From positions 5,211,848 to 5,275,847 of the forward strand of contig CM025855.1 of the NCBI GenBank assembly GCA_003952965.2: a stretch of 64,000 bases of DNA. The letters run 5' to 3'. Position numbers and translations under genes: made by a program. Below, piece by piece: positions 33,860 to 45,964 of the stretch. Within the stretch, counting starts at the first letter, position 1, and every line of letters begins with the position of its first letter. Origin of the DNA: Morella rubra. Taxonomy: Eukaryota > Streptophyta > Magnoliopsida > Fagales > Myricaceae. The notes under the pieces were generated by a model. That model was not told where the DNA came from and did not search any database. It worked only from the letters and a program-made list of their open reading frames with translations.

Positions 33860-36800
33860 TCAACAGGTGCTAAGATTAGCCGATGTAGATCTGAGACATG
33901 CATCCACAGCTTCAGCGACCGTGAGGAAAACCCATTCTCTTCCGATTTTCTCGACAAATTTGGCCAGCTTCAGTTTGTGAATCACTTGCAACTTCGGGTT
34001 GGCCATAGCTAACTGGAAAAACCAAGATCAGAACTTTTTTAAAGCCTAGAAACCAAAGAAACTGAAATATCACGAAACTCGAAAGTGCGCAGGTTGTCGT
34101 TGCCTTACTTCTATGCCATCAGAAACCAACATCCTGTGTAGTTCCTCTAGTGCAAGAATTCCTGAAGTGTCAATGTTCACCGTGTCTGTGACAAGAGAAA
34201 TTCAATACACAGTCAATAGTTTTGTTGCAAGGGACTCTGAGATATCCATGAATCGATCGAAATGGTAGAAAACTTACTGGACATGTCAAGGATTACGGCT
34301 GGAACCCTTCCCGTTTCGTCTTGTTTCATTTGGTTTTCTCCTTCTGTCACCCACCTTAATATCCTGAAACGAGTGTCACTCTTGGATTAATGTGAAGCAA
34401 CACTTCCCCTTGTCCTTTCCTGATGCTAAAAAAAGTTGCACACAATTCATACCTCTCTCTTACGAAATTAGCATTAGCAAAGCAGAGTATGGCAGAGTTG
34501 ACACGGATTATCAGGATGGATGGAATTTTAATGGCCTTCGGATATTGACGGATGTCACAGAAGATATCTGTTCCAGGGAGTCTCCCTAGTTCTTCTATGC
34601 CTGGTCGAATTGATTTCACTAGTATTTTCCCGAATGAGATTGTTACCTGCACTAGTCAGAAATCACACTTAGAGATAGTTACAGAAGATGTATTCAAAGA
34701 GAAGGCCCAGAGGGGCAGCAAAAAACATAGTGGGCTCGTGGCGCATAAAAACCAGTAAGGAGGGCGCAAGGACTTCAACAAGTGGGCACAGAGCCAGAGG
34801 CCCTCAACATGCTTACTTGAAAGTAGTTCATAGGTTCTAAAATCCAACTCCTTTATCGTGAACATATTGTTACTTCTCTAAGAGCATGTCCTATATACAG
34901 AGCTTAACTTTAAGTCATGTCTGACCTGACTGGGCTCCAACCTCATCAATAAAGCGTGGGAAATCTTGAAAAAAGTCGATACAAGCCAAGAACAGCGGGA
35001 CGCGACAATAGGTTTGACCTTAGTCTGCTACCTTCGAAGAACTACGGACATAAAAGTGTGAGCGCCCACTACCTTGTCAGATAGCTGTTGAATTATGAAG
35101 CTCCATTATATGATGGAACCCACCAGTCACGAGACTGTTCTGGGTCCTTCCCCATGTGAGCATTAAATATTGAAACGTTACCTAAAACTATTGACTTATG
35201 ATGAATCAGTTATGACGATGTTGTCTGTTTACTAATTGGCTCCTTTTCTAGATAAGAGAGATCCTTTTAATTATGTATGCAACAAAATGGATCCCACTCA
35301 GCACATTCACAGTAGACCTAAGAAGTTAAAAAGGAAGCAGAAGAGGAAAATATATATAACGTTTGAAAGTTTACCGCAACCACAAGACCAATCTCCACTG
35401 ATGCAAACAGGACCCCAAGAAATGCACCCATACATGCGAGAAAATCTAGTTTGTCAACCTTCCAGATGTTGTAAGCTTCATTTATGTCAATAAGTCCAGG
35501 AAGAGCAGATAAAATAATTGAAGCAAGGATAGCAATGGGGGTGAAGTACAAGAGCCTTGTAAGCAATTCCAGTGATACAAGCACGGTAATGGCCATTACT
35601 AAATTTGATACCACAGTTTGACATCCTGCGCTGAAATTTACCGCTGTCCGAGAGAATGAACCTGCAGAAATTCACCAAAATCTCTAAAATAACAAAAGTG
35701 TGGTATATCTGGACTTGTTATATATACATGATATGCTCTTCTTGCAGCGTGAAAGTATTAGAAAGAAAACAAAAAACTTAACGGGAGAGCTCACCAGTTG
35801 CCACATAGCATGAAGATAGAGATCCTGCTATGTTCATAAAGCCCATGGCTACCATTTCCTTGTTCCCATCAAGGTGATAGCCTCTAATGGAAGCAAAAGA
35901 CCGGCCAACAGCAATGGCTTCCTGAGGTGAAAGTTGGATAGCCGTAAGGAATTTATACTCGAAATCAAAGTACATATGGGCAAACAGATTGAGGACACAC
36001 CGTGAGAGCAATAATAGCAGAAATTAGTCCGATTTTTGCTGCTTGTCCAACACGTGGACTCGTGAGTTGTAGCTGATGAGCTGAACTTGGATTTATGCCT
36101 CTTTCAATGTGTTTTATTATCTTCACGCCATGCTTGTCAGCTTTTGTCAAAAACACTATCAACGTGGACAATATAACAGATGCAAGAGGAGCAACAGCAG
36201 GCAACCAGAAGAGCTTTTTGTTTCTTCTACCCTGCAAATATGTCAGGTTTACCGGGATCACTTCCACGAGCGAAGCAGAAAAAAGGGCCTTGAGAACAGA
36301 AATGAGGATGCAAGGTTTTTTAATTACTTACTATAAACCTGGAAAATAGAAGGAAGATCAGGAATGAGCAACCAAGGACGAAATTCAGAGGGTAGCACTG
36401 TTAATGAATGCACAAGTAAACATGAAACTGTCAAATTTTTGCCATGTCAATAAAAGAGCCTAAAACTATAAAGAGAGCCGAAATAGAATAATGAAGATTA
36501 ATATTTAAGTACTCATAATTAACGTTTCCTCTAGGCCTAGCTAGCTATGAACGTGGACTTAAAAGAGGACTCCTTCACTTCTTTTTGTCCTTTCTTCCCC
36601 TCCCCCCAGAACCATACTGCTTTAGCAGAACTTACATCATTGTGAATTGATCTAAAGACAGACTCCATGACAGACACCACATCGGTTTTGGTGGTGAAAT
36701 GATTGATGCCAAGAAGTCCTTTTAGTTGTTGGAGACCAATTATAATGGCTGCACCCGCCATGAATCCAACGATGGCTGCATGTGAAAGAAAATCGACAAG

Positions 36801-37812
36801 GAATCCCAATCTACAGATATTGAGAGAGAAACTTCTTAGGAGAAACAAAAATTCGTTCACAAGGAAAAATACACCGAGGATGAACAAGAGTCATATTACA
36901 AGAAAAGATAACGGGCTCTTTTGGAGGATTAACAACCTGAAAATTCCGAATATAGCTTGGAAACTTCCAGCGAAGAAGGTTACTGTGAAAATAAACTGTC
37001 TGTAGGCAAGGGGATCAGCCACAGGATCTTCTACTTTCTGAACCAGGGAGGAGAGCAGCATGGAAACAACCGCTACTGGTCCAATGGCGAGCTCTCTTGA
37101 ACTCCCCATTAGAGCATAAATCAGAGGTGGGACAACGCTTGTGTCTAAATACAGTGAACCAAAAATAAAAAGTTTCCAAACTAAGCATCCAATATTGATT
37201 CAAATTTAACAACACATTTGTCTCTTTCTCCACCAGTTGATGTCTGGTGTGAAAGAATGAATACATAAGATTACCATTGAGAAACTTGAAGCAACTTACA
37301 TAGGCCGTATTGAGGATCAAGTTTGGCTAAACTAGCATATCCTATACTCTGCAAGAAATTTCATCAAACGTGAATTCGAGGGAGACGCGGGGGAAAAAAA
37401 GACATTAGTCCCAGATATGTCCGATCATAATATTTCTTTGGTGAAGAAAGATTTGGGCTAATTAACTTATGTATACCTGAGGTATGCTAAGGCTAGCCAG
37501 TGTCAAACCTGCCATCAGATCGTCTTTAAATTCTGCTGCCTTATAATTCCTTCCCCAGATGAGGATTGGAAACAGACCCTGCAAGAATGAAACAGCGCAT
37601 CTCCATGGAGTTCTTTTTTGGGCCGATGAAGTATGCTTGTTTACATGAGGAAAGACTGTCTCTTTGATTGAGCCTATGAGTTCAATACATAGAACCGGCG
37701 GGTCAGGAGAGTTGAGCATCCATTCAGCTCTCTGAACCCGGCTAGAATACTCAAGATCGAGCTGCTGCTGCTCCTCCTCCATACTGCGGGTTTCTGTTGG
37801 AACTGAACCCAC
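33860..37812 (-). CDS. SULTR2;1: Group 2 sulfate transporter (SULTR2;1-like), SLC26/SulP family
   Basis: A proton-coupled sulfate importer of the plasma membrane; group 2 members are low-affinity and serve vascular sulfate movement. Exons on the minus strand: 37477-37812, 37300-37348, 36937-37144, 36636-36810, 36332-36397, 36001-36231, 35795-35921, 35375-35661, 34453-34646, 34278-34363, 34109-34185, 33860-34012; 662 aa, usual family length. The SulP signature [20 protein letters not shown] lies near residues 124-143. About ten or more hydrophobic segments follow, then a C-terminal STAS domain with IDTSG at 591-595. The group 2 call comes from [12 protein letters not shown] at the N-terminus, [17 protein letters not shown], the [12 protein letters not shown] and [11 protein letters not shown] blocks, and [23 protein letters not shown], all close to remembered Arabidopsis SULTR2;1. 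It is divergent to the SULTR1 gene 17 kb away and likely regulated by miR395 (site at 37825-37845). Confidence 0.93.
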
Positions 37813-37824
37813 GGTAGTCTGAAC

Positions 37825-37845
37825 TTGAAGTGTTTGAGTGAACTC
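37825..37845 (-). promoter_or_regulatory. miR395-type target site in the SULTR2 5' leader
   Basis: The plus strand here equals the 21-nt miR395 sequence except at miRNA positions 1, 13 and 15; the core TGAAGTGTTTG (positions 2-12) is exact. The mRNA, read from the minus strand, would therefore pair through the seed and cleavage positions 10-11, with a G:U at 13 and mismatches at 1 and 15. It lies 13-33 nt before the start codon. miR395 is known to target SULTR2;1 (AST68) and ATP sulfurylase mRNAs under sulfate shortage. Confidence 0.85.
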
Positions 37846-37924
37846 TCTGAGTTACTTGTAATGTTTCTTCAGAAGTTAATTACATACCTACGCCTATTAG
37901 TGTAATAAAGTGCAGTATATGACA

Positions 37925-37936
37925 GATATATATAAG
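37925..37936 (-). promoter_or_regulatory. TATA-box-like site of SULTR2
   Basis: The minus strand reads CTTATATATATCTG about 115-125 bp upstream of the ATG, a reasonable distance for a leader that includes the miR395 site. Confidence 0.45.
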
Positions 37937-40570
37937 CCCGTCTTAGACAGTGTTTTAAGTTCTGTGTAATTGGGAAATTCGAGGGTCACTATGTTTGGCT
38001 GATGTTGAGATGCTGCTTGCTTACTCAGAGGAGAGAACTCAGTGAAACCCTGTTTTTAACGTGGTTAAAAGTTTTACAACAAACTCGTGGAGTACGATAT
38101 AGTACGTTATAAAAGACGTAAGTAGCTTTTTTAATTTTGAAAAGAATCACAGCTCAATGCTCTACCAATCAATAGATAAAAGTATTACTAAAAGGTTTAA
38201 CTCTAAGCGAATTTCAAAGATCTTTAATACCTTTAATCTAGTCATTAAATATTTGTTGTAACCATGAATCTAGACTGTGCATAGTACATGAAGCACTTAT
38301 TCTTTCTTTTCTTTTTCTCTCTGTAAGCATGTAGAGCTCTAGTTTAGTAGTTTATGAGTAAGTGTCAAGTGTAACCACTTTACGATTACTTTACGAATAG
38401 TAGTTTCAAGGAAAAATTGTTTTCGTATTCAGAAAAAAAAAGGTGGTTTTTCTAATTTAGTTTCACTAATTTTAAATCTTTTGGAGATACTTGTAAAGTT
38501 TGGTCAACGGATACTAAATTTGGTCCACCATGAAAATTGACTTTAGTTAAAAAACAGAATAAACTTTTCCGATAACTCTCGATTGCCGACAATGCCTCAC
38601 CCTACCTCACATCTTAATGGATCAATATTTTTTATAATTTTTTACTTAAATTGTATGATAAAATTTAGAGAGATATGTATACAATACGTGAATCACATAT
38701 ATATTAATTTAATATTATTCATATATGCTCATATAAAATTTCGTGCAGCCTGAGTCTTATAATGGGATCTACCTATTTTGTTTATTTCTCTCTAAATTCT
38801 AATTGCAATTTGGGTTGAGAATTACAGAGAATCTCAATTTCATCTTAATATATACCTTTATAGTTTATATTTTTTATATTATTAAATTGGTTGTATTTTA
38901 TTATTTTAGATTGTAAGAATTTTTTATATTCTTTATTTATTTTGAAAAAAATCAGCTAAATATTATCAAGTGGAATATATTCAATTTAATTTCTAATTTT
39001 TCATGTTATGACTATTACAAATAACGCCATTTAATCATATTAAATTTTAAAACATATAATGAGCACCAAAAAAGTAATATCTTAAAAAAAAAAAATCTTT
39101 GAAATGACAATTAAATGCTAGAAAGTATAATAATAACTTTCAATCAAGCTACTTTATCTTAAAAACTACTTTATGCGTGTATAAACAAACGGAGCGATAG
39201 AGACGTCATCATGTCCGGTTGTAAAAATATTTTGAAATTAAATTTGACAGTGATGTTAATATATATAGGTAGATTGTATTTTTATTGGTATTTGTGAAAA
39301 GTTGATGAAAATTTTTAAAAGTATTCGAGTGTAAATTAATTTTTATTGGAGTTTTGTAAAAATGTAAAGAAAAATAATTTGATAAAAATATATATATATA
39401 TATTAGAGTCTAATGAAAACATATAAAAAAAAAAAAAAGAATATTTAATTGAATTTAAAAAAAAAATAAGAAATTATTAAAATTTATGCGAAAAGTTGTT
39501 ATAATTTGTGTGGAAAGATATTAAAATTTGTACTGAAATTTTTAAAATTTTAAATATTTCAGTTGTGAATTTTTTTACTTTTGAATATTTTGAATGGCCA
39601 ACATTGAATCTGTGCGGTTCGACAGTTTGAGGCTTTTATATCCTGAGAACAAACAATGTACTTGACGACAGAGACGAGGATTTCTGTGCCTCGGAGAAAT
39701 TACACTACATAATCGAACCAAAACGAAACCCAATTTAAATTGAGGCACGGTCCCACCGTGGTTATGAATTGTTGTTGTCTTGGTAGTTAATTAATGTACA
39801 GAGGTTTACTCATAATGGCAGTTAATGTACATTATTTAATGCTCTCGGTAAGTGTGAGGGAAAATTTCTGGTTCGCATCCTGAACTACGAAACTGAAATT
39901 TTCGGAAATTTTCGGAAAGTTTCTGAAATTTTAATTTCGGATATATTTTTTAAAAAGTTTACGCTTTTATTAAAAAAATAATAATTTAATATACCCAACA
40001 ATTTATTTGTGGTTGATAAAAATTATCTAAGTGATTGAAATATTTTGGATGAATATTTATTTTAATCCTGTTATTTCACTTAACAAAAATTAAATAATAT
40101 TTTATCAAATGGCTAATTTATGATGAATAGAACACACTCAACACGAAGTGCTTAAATTCGAATTCATAAATCTAATTTGACCAAAAAAGTACTAAATATT
40201 CAAAATACCAAAAAATAGTGTTCAGCTTATTATGACCTACATATAATTTGGCTAAAAAAGGCTCAATTATTAGAACATAAATTTTCAATTTATGATTTCT
40301 GATTTCAAAAATTTCGATTCCATCCGTTCCAAATTTCAGTATATTCTGAAAAGAAACCAAAATTGACCACTATAATTCTGTCCATTCTAGCATCCACCAG
40401 CCCTTACATAGACTTTATAGGCATTCTCAAGTTAACCATCCAATTAATTTCTTAAGGGATCAATTGTGGTACTTTTTCTCTTCCTAATCATCAATCATCG
40501 TACTTAATGAAGCATAAGCATAATGTTGTTAATCTAAACAACACGACACCTCATTCCCTATAATGATTAT
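37937..40570. other. Very AT-rich intergenic spacer
   Basis: No genes seen. Long A/T stretches and an (AT)n-like run near 39388 dominate. Diverged MITE debris is likely around 39230-39600. Confidence 0.5.
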
Positions 40571-40776
40571 GTTGTGTTTGTTTACTAAAATTTTAATCTT
40601 CTAAAATTTTAACATAATAAATAATTATTATATAATCTCTCTTTTCTATCAAATCATTACTTTTCACTATAATAAATATAAAAAATTCATTCAAATCATC
40701 TCTCTCTTCACTTTTTTACCAATTCTAATATTCAAAATTTTAACCTCTCCAAAATTTTAACACTCAAACACAAAGC
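40571..40776. mobile_element. AT-rich MITE, PIF/Harbinger-like
   Basis: The ends GTTGTGTTTGTTTACTAAAA and TTTTAACACTCAAACACAAAGC are inverted with mismatches. The inside has repeated AAAATTTTAA blocks. Length about 206 bp; target duplication not resolved. Confidence 0.55.
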
Positions 40777-40965
40777 AAGTTTACTCAACCTTGATTCTTG
40801 TCCCAAGTTTAATACCGACAGCATTAAATAATATAGATGCTAACAAATTATTTTTCCTCCAGAACAACAGAAAAAGTGCAAACCAAGTGTAAAGTGTCTA
40901 AAATCTTGAAATATGACAAAAGTAACGTATAGTTGGAGGGCATTTATCTTCTTTAATAACATTTA

Positions 40966-41359
40966 GAGGAAAATACACTTTTCACCCACAAACTACCGGG
41001 TAGTGACACATTACACCCCAAACTACCATCTTTAAGACATTGCAGTCTCAAACTACCAATGTTAGACATTTTGCACCCTAAACTACCACTTTGACACATT
41101 ACACCCTCAACTACTAATATTAAACACTTTGCACCTCCATTTGACAATAATACCCTTGAGAAATTAATGAATTGACAACAATATCTTCAATATATGCAAA
41201 ATGGGTCAAGGGCATTATCGTCATTTTAGTCTGAAAATTTGACAAAGGGTGTAAAGTGTTAAAAATTGGTAGTTAGAGGTGCAATGTGTCAAATTGGTAG
41301 TTTAAGGTGCAAAGTGTAAAATCTATAGTAGTTTGTGTGTTGAAAAGTGTATTTTCCCC
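40966..41359. mobile_element. 394-bp long-inverted-repeat MITE (ACTACC family), copy 1
   Basis: The ends GAGGAAAATACACTTTTC and GAAAAGTGTATTTTCCCC are inverted. The arms are built of short direct repeats pairing CACATTACACCC + CAAACTACC with GGTAGTTTAAGGTGC and similar words. The 9-bp flanks TAACATTTA (40957-40965) and TAATATTTA (41360-41368) match at 8 of 9. No ORF. The same family lies at 48269-48665 and, as a fragment, at 41851. Confidence 0.9.
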
Positions 41360-41850
41360 TAATATTTATTACTAAGCCTAGACTTAGATTCTTAAATAAA
41401 ATAGTGGGTGTGGATAAGAACAAATAATACACGCCGAGATTAGACAGAAGCTAGAGAACACCATAGAGCATCATGAATATTGATCTTCTAATACAAGTTT
41501 TGAAGACTTTCTAATATAGCATAGAGTATCAGTATCATTATCAGAAAACCCCTTTATCCAAACCCTAACTCTAAAAATAAATCAATGTAATTTATTGCTA
41601 TCTAATAATTCCTTTAGTCTTGCTAGAGATAATATTATAATCAATTTATATGATTTGATATGATATTATTACAATATCAAAAACTCCCTAATAAGAGGAT
41701 TTTTACTATGTATATAGGTTTTCTAAATGAAACTACTTACATCTTTGTCACTCTTTACTATTTCTTTCATCTCTCTATATTATCCTTCAATTATACACTG
41801 CGTTTATCTTTTCTTTCAAGCCCCTTCCATTTGAAAAGCAAAAAATGTTT

Positions 41851-41970
41851 GGGAAAAATTATATTTTGCACAGGGTAATCATTTTGAATTACCAAACTTG
41901 ACATTTTGCATCTCATAGTACCAAACTTGACACATTGCACCATTAAACTACCAATATATTTACACACACG
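41851..41970. mobile_element. Fragment of the ACTACC-family MITE
   Basis: GGGAAAAATTATATTTTGCAC and the words CCAAACTTGACACATTGCACC and TTAAACTACCAATAT follow the left-arm plan of the 40966 element. No right arm was found. Confidence 0.55.
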
Positions 41971-42295
41971 ATTAATTTCGAATTTAGAATGTGCACATGA
42001 TCATTAAATTTGATCATTTGGTGTGCACATGCCAAATTGTGTGGCAAAACCTAATTTTTATGCTAAAATTTTCTACAGAAGATAAGGGTTGACAACACTT
42101 TTTCCTAGACATGTCAATAAACACTGTGAAGATTACTGTTCCTCTTGTTTTCCGTAATTATTGGGGAGCAATATCTTATGGTGGGTTTGATTAAAAAAAA
42201 AAAAAAAAAATGGATCTCACGGTGGGTACGTTCTGGGGCAAGATCTTATCTATGGCTTAGAGAAAATAAAAATAAAAAATAAAAAAAATCTTTAG

Positions 42296-42520
42296 CATAT
42301 TCGTTTTGATAAAATCACATAAGAATTTTAAGTATAGTGTAAATATTTAGGTGATGTTGAAGTTTTATTAGTATTTGTATAGAAATTATTAAATTGTATC
42401 GATATTTATAAAAAAAAATAATGTTAAATTGTATTGATATTTACATAGAAATAATATTGAGATTATAATTTTTAAAAAATTAAATTAAAATTTTAAAAAA
42501 TTTTCACCGAAACAAATATG
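42296..42520. mobile_element. AT-rich MITE-like inverted repeat
   Basis: CATATTCGTTTTGATAAAAT at the left faces ATTTTCACCGAAACAAATATG at the right. The inside is AT-rich with two near copies of AAATTGTAT(C/T)GATATTTA. Borders approximate. Confidence 0.5.
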
Positions 42521-44260
42521 TCCCTCGTCTATGGAAACATAAGACATAAGTCATGGTACTGGATACGTTTTGCACCGCGTTTTTCTTCTTTCCCACACGT
42601 GGACAGATAAAACCTTTTTCGTGGAAGAGGGTTTTCCTCTCCGTGTCTAATGCGAGTTTTAGTACATAAATATATAGGAGAAAGTATCGTAGTATTGTAG
42701 TAATAAATCTGCCAACTTTGATTAAAAAAAAATCTGCCAATTTGAGTCTAAAAAGGTGCTTCAAAGCGATAAATATTCTTCGCGTTATTACCACCAAAAA
42801 ATTCTCTGTGCTTCACTTTTTGACGGGAGTCTGGACGGGGATCAAGCTAGTGAGGGCACTGGAGGTGTATTTTCCCCGAACCCACCTCCCGGAAAAAGAT
42901 GATCACTCCCATTATTCCTTTATGAGGCATAAAGTGGAGGTGGGTCTGGGAGACCCTAGCTAGTTGGGTTCAGAGGGAGACCCAAGGCAAGCAAATAGAA
43001 CTGGAGTTCAACAGAGTCAACCATAGGCAGGCATGAGGCATGTATCATGTTATTCCTTCACTTGACAAAAGGAAATATCATAACTTCCCTTTCTCCCCTT
43101 AGAACAGGCATTTTGTGGATATTGGACGAGGACAGTACTGATCGATATACCATTGGGAAAGTTTGATAAAGGTGCATGTAATTCTCAATAAACGTCCCTT
43201 AAAATGAGAAAACAGAACTATAATACTCCTTGGACAGGAAGTAAACGTTCTTATCCAAGGATTGCGATGAAAAACCAGGAAGTTGGGTCGTTTCTCAATC
43301 GTATAAAGCAGCAGCACCATCACGTGCTCGGATATAGTCTATGGTGGTCTGCCCACCTCCTGCTGCCAAGGAATAGACATGGTTGGAGATGGTTGGTCTG
43401 GAGGACTTTGTGCTCTTTTAGTGCTACGGTCCCATTTGTTTCAATCCTAACTCCATACGGTTTCATCTCGCCCATTCAAATAGTGCTCATGCTTATGAAA
43501 GCATGCACCACTACGATCCCATACCAGCCATTTGAAGCCGACCCACTAACTCTGTACTCATATTTTGCAGCCTTTTCACCCTCCGGCCTCCACCACATGC
43601 TTTCTGTGGCATGCTCATCCTCTTTTGGTGCAGAATATACAAGAAATCCTTCATACATGCGAAAGTGAAGTAAGAATATTGGCATGGTTTTTTGAATCAT
43701 GAAAAGACAGGGTCTTGGATGACCGGGGAGAGATATTTTTGGAGCAAACTGAGCATTGAACACGTTTTTTTCCCTTTCTGCTATAATTACCCATTTCCGG
43801 GTGGGTCTACGCATTCCAAGAATTTCAAAGATGCTCTACTCTGCAATTGGTTAATGCTGATCAAGTGGAAGTCACAGAGTTTCTAGTTTCTTCATCAATT
43901 CCTAGCCAAGTCATTGTTATCCAAAACGATACTAAAGAAGATAATCGTACGTGAGCGGCAAGTTGAGTTGTAGTCCCTACTCCCTCCTTTGTCAGTTGGC
44001 TCCATCATGTCAGCATCTCTAGCATATCTGCTTCTAACGCTGCCCTTTTCTCTATTGTATGTTATTCGAAGATAGAACATGCATCGGGAGTGGGTTAGCT
44101 AGCTAGCTAATCCATAACTGCGATCTCTATTGCATTTTACAATGGAAACTTGGAACAGAAAAGTTGTTGGAGTATATTTGCCAGCTTCTTGCTTCATTGT
44201 TATCGTGGAAATTTATGTCTTAGGTTTAGCCATTACTTAGTGATAGGTATGGAATCTTCG
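42521..44260. other. Spacer with overlapping open frames, no gene assigned
   Basis: A 154-codon plus-strand frame (43204-43668) and a 112-codon minus-strand frame (43476-43814) overlap. The minus frame reads EGFLVYSAPKEDEHATES and MWWRPEGEKAAKYEY, which looks protein-like in composition, but I cannot place it in a family and see no splice context. It may be a decayed gene fragment. Confidence 0.3.
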
Positions 44261-44900
44261 GCCCACCCGACCTGGTTCATCCCAACTGAGCACAGGAAGG
44301 CCCCGCGGAAAAAAGGTTCATTATAAGTTAGAAGAAACCACAGGCACCGAGCTTATCTGGAAGGTCCCCCAACACCCAAAAAGGTGGACTAGCGAAAAGG
44401 GTCAGAGATGTCCTCGTCTACAGGGTCACATCCCATCAGCAGAAAAGAACTTCCGTCCACAAAGAAACCTTTTGCTCTGAGTCCAATCAGCCGCACGGAG
44501 CCTCAATACGCAAGGACGGACTCGGGACCCTTCTCCCGAGTCCGTCCAACCACTCAGAGTCTTCGCATGAGACCTTTCCTCCTGCAGACGCAAGGAGATA
44601 CGGTATGCAGGAACCTTCCTCCACCTGCGTCCAGTCAGCTACAAAGGGGCTCCGTATGCAATAATAGAAGACATGATACATCCTTTCCGCCAATACAGTT
44701 TCCTCCTTTGGAGCATATAGAGTAGCACTCATATAAAAGCCTCCTGGTACTTACTTCACAAGCACACTAATTAAAATCTTTTACCAAGTTATACTTTCCA
44801 AACTCTAACGTGGAAGAGACTCATTACTCATCTATTGGGCTAGATCAAGTTTGTCATCATCACTTAGCAAATTTTTAACCTAATGATTGTTTCTCATTAG
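44260..44900. other. Possible LTR or retroelement fragment
   Basis: A GC-richer block carries ACTCGGGACCCTTCTCCCGAGT-like inverted words, a CATATAAAAGCC TATA-like stretch at about 44730 and a following leader-like segment, the plan of a plant LTR. No partner LTR, TG...CA ends or target duplication were found. Confidence 0.3.
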
Positions 44901-45784
44901 CTTCCCTCCCTACCTCGCACTTCTGGACAGAAGAAAAGGAGAACCAAAAACAGAAGACAAACGCGGGAAGGGGGGGATACTAGAAGCCAACAAAAACCAT
45001 AAAAACAAGGAAAACTTCACACACACATGCGGTACACTTTTGAAAATCGGATAAATAATAATGAATTTTGATATTTCGATAGAACAAACTTTGATAGTTT
45101 GGAAAAGAATAGTAACTTTTTTTCAAAAAAAAAATTATTTTAAAAGAACAAATAGAAAGAAAAGAAAAACAAGTTAAACTTTGGATATTGATCACCATTT
45201 TTGTGGATTACATATATGCGAGGATCTTACCACTATATCGAAACAACTAAGGATCTTCCGATTTTAATCTTCTTCTTTTTTTCTTTTTTCTTGAACATCA
45301 TTCCACCCTCCAGTCTTATCACCATGAACTTAACAGCAGACAGCAGAATTTCTCTGCCCCCAATTTGTGTCTGGATGGGCCTCAAGAACAAATAGTAGTA
45401 CAATTAATGGGCTAACTCTGGCCTCCAAACTAGTTGGGCCTGCTTTCATAACTGAGCCTAAACTGTTACGGTAATCACTGTAAGAGCTTGCTTCTATATT
45501 ATGCTTACATCATATATTTTTTTCTGAGCAATTTCATTTGTCTGTTTATTGGTTTCAAAAATAATTTCTAAAAATAATTTTTTTATCCAAACATGCTTTT
45601 AATATTAATTAAGCCCTCTTCGATCTCTAATAAAATTTTCTATCTGGTCATGATCCTTGTTTTTCACGAAAAAAAAAAGATGAAAAATAATTTTCACAAA
45701 AATCAATAAATATTTCTTCTCACAAAAACTTCCCTCCCAAATGTATTTTATATCTTTCACAATCAACAAAAGAATAAAGTTTAA

Positions 45785-45964
45785 GATAGCGTTTGAATAG
45801 TAAAATTTTAATAAAATTTTAACAAAATTTTACTTTTATCAAATACATTTCAAATTTTTATTTTTATTTATATCACTCATTCATTAATCTCAATACCCCT
45901 CTTTTTTAACACTACTGTAAAATTTTAACAAAATTTTACTAAAATTTTATAATCAAACACTATA
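45785..45964. mobile_element. 180-bp MITE, PIF/Harbinger-like, private to repeat copy A
   Basis: Ends GATAGCGTTTGA and TCAAACACTATA are inverted, the flanks TAA (45782-45784 and 45965-45967) form a 3-bp target duplication, and the inside has AAAATTTTA foldback blocks. Copy C shows the site without the insert at about 60421-60440. Confidence 0.75.
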
